DNA from: CADEDV01 sp964437415
GTDB taxonomy: Bacteria; Bacteroidota; Bacteroidia; Chitinophagales; Chitinophagaceae
Assembly: GCA_964437415.1 (NCBI GenBank)
Contig: CAYTGN010000003.1
Span: forward strand, 186,001 to 250,000
Reading direction: 5' to 3'
DNA: 64,000 bases
A model generated the notes under the pieces. The model ran no database searches and had not been told where the DNA came from. It worked only from the letters and a program-made list of their open reading frames with translations. A program made the translations under genes and the position numbers. Positions 7,850-16,457 of this stretch are shown here, in pieces (the first letter of the stretch is position 1; every line of letters begins with the position of its first letter).

Positions 7850-8481
7850 AAGTTGGGCTGGGGTGTGTAGCGCAAATAAGGTTTCACCACTTTCACTCCC
7901 TTCGGGAATTTCTTTACTGCATCTTCCGTTGAAACAGCCGGCACAACGATCACATCTTCACCAGCCTTCCAGTCAGCAGGCGTAGCCACGCTGTAGTTGG
8001 CAGTGAGTTGCAAAGAATCTATCACCCGCAGCACTTCAACAAAATTTCTTCCGGTTGAAGCCGGGTAAGTGATCATCAGTTTTATCTTCTTATCCGGGCC
8101 GATCACAAATAATGAACGGACCGTAAATGTTTCCGAAGCATTGGGGTGAATCATGTCATATAAAAAAGCTACCACCCGGTCGGGATCGGCGATGATAGGG
8201 AAATTGACCGTTGTATGCTGGGTTTCGTTAATGTCTTTCACCCAGCCCTCATGCTTGTCAATCGGGTCAACGCTGACGGCGAGCACTTTTACATTTCGTT
8301 TGGCAAATTCTTCTTTCAGTAAGGCTGTTTTACCCAGCTCAGTGGTGCAAACCGGTGTGTAATCAGCAGGATGAGAGAAAAGAATACCCCAGTTATTGCC
8401 GAGATACTCATAAAAATCAATTTCTCCTTCAGTGGTCTGGGCTTTAAAATTCGGAGCCACATCCCCAAGATGTAATGCCAT
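7846..8481 (-). CDS. 1-Cys peroxiredoxin (Prx6 family)
   Basis: A 211-residue AhpC/TSA-fold protein with the peroxidatic motif HPADYTPVCTTELG (Cys45) and the C-terminal Prx6-type domain (VIDSLQLT, ATPADWKAGEDVIVVP, YLRYTPQP). No second cysteine was seen, so it is a 1-Cys enzyme needing an outside thiol. It is the first gene after the Rrf2 regulator and overlaps cysH by 4 bp. It likely protects the iron-sulfur and siroheme enzymes of the operon or uses the thiols they supply. Its own promoter and operator are at 8502-8545. Confidence 0.92.
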   Translation of the reverse strand: MALHLGDVAPNFKAQTTEGEIDFYEYLGNNWGILFSHPADYTPVCTTELGKTALLKEEFAKRNVKVLAVSVDPIDKHEGWVKDINETQHTTVNFPIIADPDRVVAFLYDMIHPNASETFTVRSLFVIGPDKKIKLMITYPASTGRNFVEVLRVIDSLQLTANYSVATPADWKAGEDVIVVPAVSTEDAVKKFPKGVKVVKPYLRYTPQPNL

Positions 8482-8501
8482 AAAACAGAATTTACAGGTG
8501 A

Positions 8502-8545
8502 CAAAAATAGGTTTAAAAATTTACCCCACCAAGTTGGTGGACTTT
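8502..8545 (-). promoter_or_regulatory. Promoter and operator of the peroxiredoxin-cys operon
   Basis: On the minus strand TATTTTTG (8502-8509) is a perfect -7 box 21 bp before the start, with a TTG -33 core at 8530-8532. Over the -33 lies the perfect palindrome CCACCAAGTTGGTGG (8526-8540). Extended to 25 bp (8521-8545), TTACCCCAC-N7-GTGGACTTT lines up with the sulfur-locus operator at six of nine bases in each arm. Confidence 0.6.
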
Positions 8546-8592
8546 TCAGAAGGGCCCTGATTACGAACAATTGTTGTCAGGAAGATATTGAA

Positions 8593-9000
8593 TTAAACGA
8601 TGAGGTCTTTCAGGGTGCGGTTCTCCACAATATTCAGCGTGGCATCCCGGACTTCTATCATCATATCATGCAGTCCGCAATGTTTTTCATTGCAGTTCTT
8701 GCATCTCTCATAGAAATAGAGACTTACGCAGGGCAGCATGGCAATAGGGCCATTTACCAGGCGGATGATAGTGGCCACTTTCACCTTATCGGGCCGCTGT
8801 TTCAGAAAATAACCCCCTCCTTTCCCTTTCTTACTTTCGAGGATACCGGCCTTCTTTAATTCCAGCAAAATATTTTCCAAAAATTTAAGTGGAATTTTCT
8901 TCTTCCTGGCAATTTCAGAAATAAGCACCGGCCCCTCATCGAATTTTTCGGTCAGGTAGGTCAGCGCCTTAAAAGCATATTGTGATTTTTTGGAAAGCAT
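8593..9000 (-). CDS. Rrf2-family transcriptional regulator (probable sulfur regulator)
   Basis: A 135-residue Rrf2-type winged-helix protein. It starts with MLSKKSQYAFKAL, has a helix-turn-helix about 25-50 and the wing SKKGKGGGYFL. Cysteines at 91, 100, 103 and 108 could bind an iron-sulfur cluster or sense thiols, but the spacing is not the classic IscR/NsrR one. The family includes IscR, NsrR and the cysteine regulator CymR. Its position directly before the peroxiredoxin-cys operon, and the six similar inverted repeats in this locus, make it the likely repressor of sulfate assimilation (inference). It follows osmC by 4 bp. Confidence 0.88.
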   Translation of the reverse strand: MLSKKSQYAFKALTYLTEKFDEGPVLISEIARKKKIPLKFLENILLELKKAGILESKKGKGGGYFLKQRPDKVKVATIIRLVNGPIAMLPCVSLYFYERCKNCNEKHCGLHDMMIEVRDATLNIVENRTLKDLIV

Positions 9001-9004
9001 ATCG

Positions 9005-9400
9005 CTATTTCAGGATTTCAAGTTTATACCTTATCGCAGAGTTTTTACGCAACATGGCAGAAACACCACAGTATTTTTCTAATGAAAGATCAATGGCCTT
9101 TCTGATTTTATCATCATTGTCCTTCTCCGTTTTCAGGCGAAAAGTGATCAGAATGTCTTTAAACACTTTTGGGTGCTCCGCCGTTTGTTCTGCCTCTACT
9201 TCGATAGTTAAATCTGAAAACTTTACCCGCATTTTTTCCAAAATATCCACCACATCAATGCCCGAACAACCCGCCAGCCCCGATAATAACAACGCCTTGG
9301 GTCCGTGTCCTTTTTTCTTATTGCCGTCAATATTGATCTTGTTGCCGTCGTGATCGCTTTCAAAAAGATGATTGCCTAACCATTTTGTTACTGTCTTCAT
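9005..9400 (-). CDS. OsmC family protein
   Basis: A 131-residue OsmC/Ohr-fold protein (GPKALLLSGLAGCSGIDVVDILEKMR ... LKTEKDNDDKIRKAIDLSLEKYCGVSAML). Cysteines are present at both family positions (GCSGID and YCGVSA), as in thiol peroxidases of this fold. The YhfA-like subgroup has uncertain substrates. It overlaps the upstream CDF transporter by 4 bp and precedes the Rrf2 gene by 4 bp, so the three are almost surely co-transcribed. Redox or sulfur-species detoxification is a reasonable inference. Confidence 0.88.
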   Translation of the reverse strand: MKTVTKWLGNHLFESDHDGNKINIDGNKKKGHGPKALLLSGLAGCSGIDVVDILEKMRVKFSDLTIEVEAEQTAEHPKVFKDILITFRLKTEKDNDDKIRKAIDLSLEKYCGVSAMLRKNSAIRYKLEILK

Positions 9401-10389
9401 GCCTCTGATAACTGGTGCTTTTTGTTTTTTAAAATATTATCCGGTGTCCACTGCACTTTCTGCTCAAAATTATGTTTTCGTTCGGAACAATCAGCTTTTT
9501 CACAAATGCGGCAGGAAAAGGGCAGGCATCCGTCTGAGTGGACAAAAAATTCCACCGATTCTCCGAATTTTTCCCTGACCAATGCAGCTAATGCATCAAT
9601 TTCCCGGTGTGCTTCATGTACATTGAGGAACCAGGGCACAGTGAGGTGACAATCAATATGCAACACACTGCCATATTTTATAACACGGAGATTGTGCAGG
9701 TCAACCCAATTCTCCCGGCGATTGGCATTAAGCAATTCCACCATTTCTTCCAGCAACTTTTTATCAGCCTCATCCATGATGCCGGCCACAGAACTACGGA
9801 TGATGCGGTAGCCTGTAAACATGATGAAGGCACCGAAACCGATAGCGACAACACTGTCTATCCATTTATAACCTGTCAGGTAAAGCAATAATAATCCCAC
9901 AATGATCCCAACAGTTGACCATGTATCAGATTGCAGGTGCCTGCCGCTGGCGATAAGCGCTGCTGAATTGTTTCGTTTCCCGGTTTGCAAACAAAAGAAA
10001 CCCATCACAAAATTTGCCACTGCGGTAAAACCAACAAATATCATCCCGTAATCTATCTTATGCAATTCAACCGGGTGAATAAGATGCTGCACCGCTTTGT
10101 ATAAAATGATGGTGCCGGCAGAGCCAATCAGTGTTCCTTCGATCGCAGCAGAAAGAAATTCAGCTTTCCCGTGTCCATATGGGTGATCCGCATCACGGGG
10201 TTTGGCGGCTATATGCAAACTATAAAGACCGATGAAACCGGCAGCAACATTCACAATACTTTCGAGTGCATCGGTCAAAATAGATACCGACCGGGTGGAA
10301 TAATATGCAACAATCTTTATGGCAAGCAAAATAACAGAGATGCCGGCCACCCATTTCTGGACTGAAAGGTTTTGTAGTTGTTGCTTCAA
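9397..10389 (-). CDS. Cation diffusion facilitator (CDF) metal transporter
   Basis: A 330-residue cation efflux protein. It has about six membrane helices and the metal-site signatures TDALESIVN (helix 2), DHPYGHGKAEF (loop) and SGRHLQSDTWS (helix 5), followed by a cytosolic domain with VHEAHREID and HIDCH metal-binding residues. The C-terminal tail adds a Cys-rich segment (C-x4-C-x2-C-x4-C, around 285-297) not usual in the family, perhaps for soft-metal binding. The likely substrate is Zn2+, Fe2+ or a similar divalent ion. It starts an operon with osmC and rrf2 by 4-bp overlap. Confidence 0.9.
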   Translation of the reverse strand: MKQQLQNLSVQKWVAGISVILLAIKIVAYYSTRSVSILTDALESIVNVAAGFIGLYSLHIAAKPRDADHPYGHGKAEFLSAAIEGTLIGSAGTIILYKAVQHLIHPVELHKIDYGMIFVGFTAVANFVMGFFCLQTGKRNNSAALIASGRHLQSDTWSTVGIIVGLLLLYLTGYKWIDSVVAIGFGAFIMFTGYRIIRSSVAGIMDEADKKLLEEMVELLNANRRENWVDLHNLRVIKYGSVLHIDCHLTVPWFLNVHEAHREIDALAALVREKFGESVEFFVHSDGCLPFSCRICEKADCSERKHNFEQKVQWTPDNILKNKKHQLSEA

Positions 10390-10399
10390 ACGCTACTAA

Positions 10400-11194
10400 T
10401 TAATCGAAACTTTCTTTGGCGAATTTCAACCATTGTGACCGGGCATGCGATAGAAAAACAGCCGGCGCATTGGCAAATTCTTTTTCTGTCTGATATCGTC
10501 CATACAACTGATACATTTGTGCAGCTTCCTCTTTTAATTTGGGCTGTTTCTCAAGATTTACATCTGCCTCTGTGACATTAAATTTTCCATTACCTCCATC
10601 AAATACCCACATAAGCCCCCGAAGTGTGTATTGGAGAGTGTCTTCATGCATGATAACCTTCATATAAGCCGGCGACACATCGCTGCGGCAGGCCTTTTTA
10701 TATTGAATGCAGGTTTCTGCGATCCCATCTCCATCAAGATCTGAAATAACTACCCCGTCCTTCAAAAAAGACACGGTGAGATCAAAAGGACAGGCTTTTT
10801 CAGCATCAGTGATCTGCCACAATACTTTATAACTGTTATCCCTTTTGATAAAATGAAAAGCATAAAGCTCTGATGACTCTCCTTCCTCTTCCTCTCCATA
10901 TTCATTCTTTTCTTTATCCGGATAGGGCGGCACCAAAGATGTAATTAAAATATTCTCTCCCAACCGGTCATTCCATTGCCAGGCCTCCTGCAAATTGCCC
11001 CTAAACTTTATGGAAACCGGGACTTGTTCCGGGGTTAAGCGAGCAGGTGGTGTAACAGCAATTGCCGTAGTATCACTTGTTGTTGCAACCAACCGGCTGT
11101 TATCACCTGCTTTATTCACCGGTATCTTATTATCCGCTGATGAATTACAGCTAATGATAAGGTAAAGCAGTGCCAGCAGTAAGATGTACTTCAT
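10400..11194 (-). CDS. Lipoprotein of unknown function
   Basis: A 264-residue protein with a lipoprotein signal peptide (LLALLYLIISC, lipid Cys16) and a low-complexity linker. The mature domain contains ISDLDGDGIAET, a calcium-loop-like FG-GAP motif, and cysteine pairs around 160-175. No family with a known function was recognised. It lies 10 bp upstream of the CDF transporter on the same strand. Surface exposure is inferred from the lipobox. Confidence 0.75.
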   Translation of the reverse strand: MKYILLLALLYLIISCNSSADNKIPVNKAGDNSRLVATTSDTTAIAVTPPARLTPEQVPVSIKFRGNLQEAWQWNDRLGENILITSLVPPYPDKEKNEYGEEEEGESSELYAFHFIKRDNSYKVLWQITDAEKACPFDLTVSFLKDGVVISDLDGDGIAETCIQYKKACRSDVSPAYMKVIMHEDTLQYTLRGLMWVFDGGNGKFNVTEADVNLEKQPKLKEEAAQMYQLYGRYQTEKEFANAPAVFLSHARSQWLKFAKESFD

Positions 11195-11230
11195 ATTTGC
11201 AACTTATGTTTACCGAAAATACTGAAATAA

Positions 11231-12673
11231 TCAGCCCCGCTTTTTAAAATAACTCCGCAGGCCGCGGACAATCCTGTAATAAAATTCCTTGTTGAAAAGC
11301 TGTGAATCGTGCATGGCTTTGTACGTCAGAAAAAGGCCAACAGGGACCAGCGCAAAAAAGGAAAGCCACATACCGGTAAAAGGAGTTATGCTGTCACGCC
11401 TTGCTAGTTTTTCACCTGAAGTGGATGAAAAATAAAACAGCATGAAAAACGCAATTGCAAAGATCAAAGGTGTGCCAAGGCCGCCTTTTCGGATAATGGA
11501 TCCTAACGGCGCCCCCACCAGGAATAATACCAGGCATGCCACCGACAAAGAAATCTTACGGTGCCATTCGATCTGGTGCCTGCGCAGGTTTGACCCTCTT
11601 TCCTTTTGCGTAGTAAGCACCGTTTCAAGACTCATCCGGGCCGAACTGACCTGTCCTTTCACCCTATCAGCCGCAATATTCCTTGCAGGTTCAGGAAACA
11701 GGTTGGCAATAGTTTTTACTTTGAGAATGTCTCCGCTGTCAGGAACAGTATAGCCTGCCCATGTGCTGTCTTTGTAACGGGAAAAGGCGAAGGAATAAAA
11801 CAGGCTTTCCTGTTGTTGTTTGATCAGTCTTGCGTTTTCTTTTTTCAGCGAATCAATGGTTTTATCCAGTTGGCGCATGCTCATCACTTTCGAGCTGTTT
11901 CGGTTAAGGCTGTCCGGTGTGCGACTCCCCATGCCAAATGAACTGAGATCAAACTGTTTTTTATACTCTTTGAACCCCATGCGGATGAACTCCGTCCTGG
12001 GGCCGCCAAGATTATCTCCTTTTTCCTGGTAGCGCCAGCCATCCAGCAGGTTGAACTCCAGGTAACGCTTATCATCAGATACCCGCATGATCCCTTTTTG
12101 TGCAATTATGAAATTGTCCTGCAGAGGGTTGTTTTGTTCATAAATGATGATATCACGGATGATGGTATCATTTGCTTCTTTCTTCCCGATCTTGATAGCA
12201 AAACCATGAAGGCGGTCATAAAAAATCCCTTCTTTCAGATCAAAGGCGGGCTTGGCGGAAACAATATCGCCCAGGAGGGTTCTTGATTTAAGGTTAGCCA
12301 CCGGGATGATATTATTGGAGAATAAAAAAGCAATGCCGCAAATAAGAATGGTGACAATAAAAAGCGGCCGCATGAACCTGAGCAATGAAATACCGGCAGA
12401 TTTGACCGCTACCAGTTCAAAACTCTCTCCAAGGTTGCCAAAAGTCATCAGCGAAGAAAGGAGAACTGCCAGCGGAAGAGCCAGCGGCACCAGTGCAGCG
12501 CTTTGATACCAGATAAATTCGAGAATGATTGATGTGTCAAGTCCCTTGCCCACAAAGTCATCAATGTATAACCAGAAGAACTGCATCACCAGCACCAGCA
12601 GGGTAATGAAAAAGGTGGCTATGAAAGGACCAATGAAAGCCCGGATGACGAGTTTATCTAATTTTTTGAACAC
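11231..12673 (-). CDS. LptF/LptG-family lipopolysaccharide export permease
   Basis: A 480-residue YjgP/YjgQ permease. Three N-terminal membrane helices (about 15-35, 55-80, 100-120) are followed by a large periplasmic beta-jellyroll domain and three C-terminal helices (about 375-460) with the conserved VGAPLGSIIRKGGLG. Together with an LptB ATPase encoded elsewhere it extracts LPS from the inner membrane. Bacteroidota homologues often carry both F and G names, and which one this is cannot be settled here. The periplasmic part holds an unusually long Ser/Lys-rich coiled region (about 245-300). Confidence 0.92.
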   Translation of the reverse strand: MFKKLDKLVIRAFIGPFIATFFITLLVLVMQFFWLYIDDFVGKGLDTSIILEFIWYQSAALVPLALPLAVLLSSLMTFGNLGESFELVAVKSAGISLLRFMRPLFIVTILICGIAFLFSNNIIPVANLKSRTLLGDIVSAKPAFDLKEGIFYDRLHGFAIKIGKKEANDTIIRDIIIYEQNNPLQDNFIIAQKGIMRVSDDKRYLEFNLLDGWRYQEKGDNLGGPRTEFIRMGFKEYKKQFDLSSFGMGSRTPDSLNRNSSKVMSMRQLDKTIDSLKKENARLIKQQQESLFYSFAFSRYKDSTWAGYTVPDSGDILKVKTIANLFPEPARNIAADRVKGQVSSARMSLETVLTTQKERGSNLRRHQIEWHRKISLSVACLVLFLVGAPLGSIIRKGGLGTPLIFAIAFFMLFYFSSTSGEKLARRDSITPFTGMWLSFFALVPVGLFLTYKAMHDSQLFNKEFYYRIVRGLRSYFKKRG

Positions 12674-12686
12674 TTACCTTTAAAAT

Positions 12687-13298
12687 ATGAATGCAGCAAA
12701 AATACGGCTTTCGCCAAAGGAGACAGAACTTGTTACGAATGCTGAGTGGATTTTAATGAAGAATACGATCATGCAAAAGGCCCGGCAACTGCTGGTGGAC
12801 GTTTGCATATTGCAGCAGGAGATCATGCTGCAAACCCGGCACCACATTCCCGAAAAAGCACTGCAGCATTCGCCCAAGATATCAAAGGGAGAGAACTATC
12901 GTGGGCTTCCCTACCTGGTGCTTGATCATCCAAGATGTTTTGACAAAGACGAGACACTGGCAATCCGTACTTTTTTCTGGTGGGGAAATTTCTTCAGCAC
13001 CAGTATTCAACTTTCCGGTGTTTATCAGGAGAAATTTCAAAAGAATATGATCGCTGCCTTCCCGAAGCTTGCCGCCAATGATTTTTATGCCTGCATCAAT
13101 GATGATCCCTGGCAGCATCATTTTGAAAACGATAACTACCGGCTGATAAAGACCATGACAAAAAAGGAATATGAGAAGGAGATGAAGAACAGGTCGTTTT
13201 TGAAACTGTCCAAAAAGATACCGCTTACCCGATGGGATGATGCTGCGAACCTGCTGGCTGCAGATTTCAGTTTCATAACAGAGTTGCTTGTTGATTAA
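12687..13298 (+). CDS. Conserved hypothetical protein, 203 residues
   Basis: Soluble, no signal peptide, rich in aromatic residues. Recognisable blocks are ENYRGLPYLVLDHPRCF, IRTFFWWGNFFSTSIQLSG and DPWQHHFE; no known domain was identified. The ATG lies 14 bp from the start of the divergent LptF/LptG gene (12673), leaving very little room for promoters. Its last four bases overlap the convergent START-domain gene. Function unknown. Confidence 0.7.
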   Translation: MNAAKIRLSPKETELVTNAEWILMKNTIMQKARQLLVDVCILQQEIMLQTRHHIPEKALQHSPKISKGENYRGLPYLVLDHPRCFDKDETLAIRTFFWWGNFFSTSIQLSGVYQEKFQKNMIAAFPKLAANDFYACINDDPWQHHFENDNYRLIKTMTKKEYEKEMKNRSFLKLSKKIPLTRWDDAANLLAADFSFITELLVD

Positions 13299-13672
13299 TT
13301 GCCGAGCCGGTGAAAGAGTTCCTTTACCTGGTGATCCCACAGCAGGCTTTGGTCTTTAATTTCCTTTTTTTCAGCAAAATCCTTCACCACAAGGATCGTT
13401 TGATTGGTGATCTCGGATTTTTCAATGCGAAATTCAAAATATTCTTCTTTGGGAGAATGATGCCAGCGAAAACGAATGTATTTGTCCTGTTCACTTTCAA
13501 GCAGGTCTGCTTTATCAAAAGAACCATTCCAGCCGAAATAATAAATCCCATCCCTTTCATCCACTTTGTCTGCAAACCATTCACCCAGGCCGGCCGGGGT
13601 GGAAAGAAATTCATATAAAATAGACGGGGAACAACGAACCGGAAACTCCAATGTATATAGCTGCTTGCTCAT
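13295..13672 (-). CDS. START-like / AHSA1-fold domain protein
   Basis: A 125-residue single-domain protein that fits the SRPBCC (START-like, AHSA1) fold: LEFPVRCSPSILYEFLSTPAGLGEWFAD at the N-terminus, mid strands YYFGWNGSFDKADLL and YIRFRWHH, and the closing helix LLWDHQVKELFHRLGN. Such proteins bind hydrophobic ligands or act as Hsp90 co-chaperones, but the target here is unknown. It overlaps the convergent hypothetical gene by 4 bp. Confidence 0.85.
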   Translation of the reverse strand: MSKQLYTLEFPVRCSPSILYEFLSTPAGLGEWFADKVDERDGIYYFGWNGSFDKADLLESEQDKYIRFRWHHSPKEEYFEFRIEKSEITNQTILVVKDFAEKKEIKDQSLLWDHQVKELFHRLGN

Positions 13673-13983
13673 CTCTGGGTATTGAATATAATCTTTAGCG
13701 ACCGCTGCAATAATAAAAAATAAATGATTGCGCCAAACTATTTTGGAATTTATTTTTCCTTTTTGGCTGGTTTATAGACCTTTTGAAAAATAAAATGAAG
13801 AAGGCAGCGTTAAAGTAAAACCAAAATTATTTTTGGCACATATTAACCAAATGCATAAATTGCCTTGAAGTTCAATATGTTCTGAATAGAAAGAGAAACC
13901 GTGGTGGGTATTTTTAGAGTCCGAGCTGACTAAAAACAAATTATTCCTAAACCCTTAAAATACACCATTCAAAAGCCATACCT
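13673..13983. other. 311-bp intergenic region upstream of the sigma factor
   Basis: AT-rich and without an open frame that looks coding. On the plus strand TATTTTTG (13828-13835) and TATTTTTA (13909-13916) resemble -7 boxes for the sigma gene, giving a 5' leader of about 60-145 bases. Neither has a TTTG at the correct distance. No hairpin stands out. Confidence 0.4.
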
Positions 13984-14859
13984 ATGAGCATGAGACAGTT
14001 GAAGATCACCAAGTCGATTACGAACCGTGAATCTCAAAGTTTAGAAAAGTACCTCCAGGAGATCGGCAAAGTCGAACTCATTACCCTGGAAGAAGAGGTC
14101 AAATTAGCAACCCTCATCAAGCAAGGCGATCAGAAAGCATTGGACAGATTGACCAAAGCCAACCTTCGTTTTGTGGTGTCTGTAGCCAAGCAGTACCAAA
14201 ACCAGGGTTTGTCTTTGCCTGACCTGATCAACGAAGGTAACCTGGGGCTGATCAAAGCCGCCCAGCGCTTTGATGAAACCCGTGGTTTTAAGTTCATTTC
14301 CTACGCCGTTTGGTGGATCCGCCAAAGCATTTTGCAGGCATTGGCCGAACAGTCAAGGATCGTTCGCCTTCCGCTGAATAAAGTGGGGCTGACCAACCGC
14401 ATTCAGAAAGCTTTTTCCCAACTGGAACAGCAGTTTGAAAGAGAGCCTTCGGCTGAAGAGTTGGCCGAACTGCTGGAAATGGACCTGGAAGAAGTGGCCT
14501 CTACCCTTGGCATCAATGCCCGCCATGTAAGCATGGATTCGCCGCTGTCAGAAGGGGAAGAAAACACCCTGATTGATGTGCTGGAAAATCCCAATGCCGA
14601 AAAAACGGACCAGGAACTGGATCATAACGAGTCGCTCAAAACAGAGATTGACCGCAGCCTGAAAACCCTGACCGAAAGGCAAAAAGAGGTGATCTGCTAT
14701 TTCTTTGGCATTGGCGTTGACCACCCCATGAGCCTGGAAGACATCGGCGAAAAATTCAACCTGACAAGAGAAAGGGTTCGCCAGATCAAAGACAAGGCCA
14801 TCACTAAACTTAAAACCAACACCCGGACAAGGATACTGAGAACTTACCTGGGTGCTTAA
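13984..14859 (+). CDS. rpoD: Primary RNA polymerase sigma factor (sigma-70, Bacteroidota type)
   Basis: A 291-residue sigma-70 without region 1.1, the short form usual for the Bacteroidota housekeeping sigma. Region 1.2 is SLEKYLQEIGKVELIT, region 2 contains FISYAVWWIRQSILQALAEQSR, region 3 runs about 135-195, and region 4 has TLTERQKEVICYFFG and the helix-turn-helix SLEDIGEKFNLTRERVRQIKDKA. Homologues usually begin MRQLKITKSITNRES, so the true start may be the third codon (13990). It recognises the TTTG / TAnnTTTG promoters noted throughout this window. Confidence 0.95.
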   Translation: MSMRQLKITKSITNRESQSLEKYLQEIGKVELITLEEEVKLATLIKQGDQKALDRLTKANLRFVVSVAKQYQNQGLSLPDLINEGNLGLIKAAQRFDETRGFKFISYAVWWIRQSILQALAEQSRIVRLPLNKVGLTNRIQKAFSQLEQQFEREPSAEELAELLEMDLEEVASTLGINARHVSMDSPLSEGEENTLIDVLENPNAEKTDQELDHNESLKTEIDRSLKTLTERQKEVICYFFGIGVDHPMSLEDIGEKFNLTRERVRQIKDKAITKLKTNTRTRILRTYLGA

Positions 14860-14905
14860 CTAAATTAAACCAGATCACACTGATTTAAACTTTACACTTC
14901 TACAT

Positions 14906-14951
14906 TATCTTTGCAACTCTTTCAAAAGTGAACATTATTATGTTCACTTTT
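14906..14951 (+). promoter_or_regulatory. ffh -7 box followed by a strong hairpin
   Basis: TATCTTTG (14906-14913) is a perfect -7 box. Ten bases later AAAAGTGAACAT-TATT-ATGTTCACTTTT (14924-14951) forms a 12-bp perfect stem ending in a T-run. It can be the terminator of the sigma gene or, for transcripts from this promoter, a hairpin at the extreme 5' end of the ffh mRNA. Confidence 0.6.
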
Positions 14952-14981
14952 TGTTTTGTGAAACAGGAAACACCGTGATAT

Positions 14982-16307
14982 ATGTTCAATAGTTTACAGG
15001 AAAAATTAGAATCGGCCTTTAAGAATCTCAAAGGCCAGGCCCGTATTACTGAACTGAATGTGGCCGCAACGATAAAAGAGATCCGCCGTGCATTGGTGGA
15101 TGCAGACGTCAATTTTAAAATAGCCAAAGAGTTTACCGATAAAGTAAAGGATAAAGCGGTTGGCGAAAAAGTGATCAACGCCATCTCCCCCGGCCAGTTG
15201 ATGACCAAGATCGTCAAAGATGAATTGGCGGAACTGATGGGCGGGCAGGAGGCCGGTTTTAATGCAAAAGGGAATCCGGCAGTCATACTAATCGCTGGTT
15301 TGCAGGGTAGCGGTAAAACCACTTTCAGCGGCAAACTGGCCAATTACCTGAAAACAAAGAAAGGCCTCTCTCCCATGCTGGTGGCTGCGGATATTTATCG
15401 CCCCGCAGCGATGGAACAATTAAGAGTGCTGGGTGAGCTGATCAATGTAGATGTGCATATCGAGTTGGAGAATAAGGATGCTGTTGCCATTGCACAAAAT
15501 GCCGTGAAAGAAGCCCGGAGCAAGAACAAGAATGTTGTCATCATAGATACCGCCGGTCGGCTCGCCATTGATGAAGTGATGATGACCGAGGTAGCCAATA
15601 TCCGCAGCGCCGTGAATCCGCAGGAGATATTGTTTGTGGTGGATTCCATGACCGGCCAGGATGCTGTAAATACGGCCAAAGCATTTAATGACCGGCTCGA
15701 TTTTACCGGTGTTGTTTTGACAAAGCTTGATGGCGACACAAGAGGTGGTGCGGCTCTTTCCATCAAATACACGGTGAACAAACCCATCAAATTCATCAGC
15801 AGTGGTGAAAAGATGGATACCCTTGATGTGTTCTATCCCGAAAGAATGGCACAGCGTATTCTCGGAATGGGAGATATTACCTCGCTGGTGGAAAAAGCAC
15901 AGGAACAGTTTGATGAAGAACAGGCCAAAAAACTGGAAGGAAAGATCCGCAAGAACAAGTTTGATTTTGCAGATTTTAAGATGCAGCTAGAGCAGATCAA
16001 AAAAATGGGCAACATGAAAGACCTGCTGGGCATGATCCCCGGCATGGGCAACAAGATAAAAGACCTTGATATCAATGATGATTCTTTCAAAGGAATTGAA
16101 GCAATGATCAACTCTATGACTCCTGAAGAAAGAAACAACCCAGACCTCATCAATGGAAGCCGCCGCAAACGCATTGCCCGGGGTGCCGGAAAAGATATTG
16201 CCGATGTAAATGCCTTCATGAAACAATTTGAACAAATGCGGGATATGATGAAAGGCATGAACAAAGCCGGTATGTTTGGTAAAATGATGCCGGGAATGAG
16301 GAAATAG
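14982..16307 (+). CDS. ffh: Signal recognition particle protein Ffh
   Basis: A 441-residue SRP54 GTPase: N-domain helical bundle, G-domain with GLQGSGKTTFSGKLA (about 105-119), DTAGRLAID and TKLDGDTRGGAAL, and a Met-rich C-terminal M-domain (MIPGMGNK, SRRKRIARGAGKDIADVNAFMKQF, MMKGMNKAGMFGKMMPGM) that binds SRP RNA and signal sequences. It works with FtsY to bring nascent membrane and secreted proteins to the translocon. The SRP RNA gene is not in this window. Confidence 0.97.
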   Translation: MFNSLQEKLESAFKNLKGQARITELNVAATIKEIRRALVDADVNFKIAKEFTDKVKDKAVGEKVINAISPGQLMTKIVKDELAELMGGQEAGFNAKGNPAVILIAGLQGSGKTTFSGKLANYLKTKKGLSPMLVAADIYRPAAMEQLRVLGELINVDVHIELENKDAVAIAQNAVKEARSKNKNVVIIDTAGRLAIDEVMMTEVANIRSAVNPQEILFVVDSMTGQDAVNTAKAFNDRLDFTGVVLTKLDGDTRGGAALSIKYTVNKPIKFISSGEKMDTLDVFYPERMAQRILGMGDITSLVEKAQEQFDEEQAKKLEGKIRKNKFDFADFKMQLEQIKKMGNMKDLLGMIPGMGNKIKDLDINDDSFKGIEAMINSMTPEERNNPDLINGSRRKRIARGAGKDIADVNAFMKQFEQMRDMMKGMNKAGMFGKMMPGMRK

Positions 16308-16384
16308 CAAGAAACTCAGTGGTTGAACCCGTTATTTATCCCTTCTGTTTTTCAAATTCCTTTGGGATTCTCCTTTCTCCGTAT

Positions 16385-16413
16385 TATCTTCGCCGTCCCG
16401 GTTTCAACCGGAC
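16385..16413 (+). promoter_or_regulatory. Candidate promoter and leader hairpin of rpsP
   Basis: TATCTTCG (16385-16392) matches the -7 consensus at seven of eight positions. It is followed at once by GTCC-CGGTT-TC-AACC-GGAC (16395-16413), a small hairpin with one bulge. The rpsP start codon is at 16458. Leader-type control is possible but unproven. Confidence 0.35.
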
Positions 16414-16457
16414 GATTCAAACAATTATTGTTTAACGCCTTTAAATTTCTATTTAAA

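Noticed and set aside
16323..16457. Extended N-terminus of ribosomal protein S16
   Set aside because: The canonical S16 start MAAKIRLQRHGSKKRP is at 16458; the upstream part holds a promoter-like box and leader.
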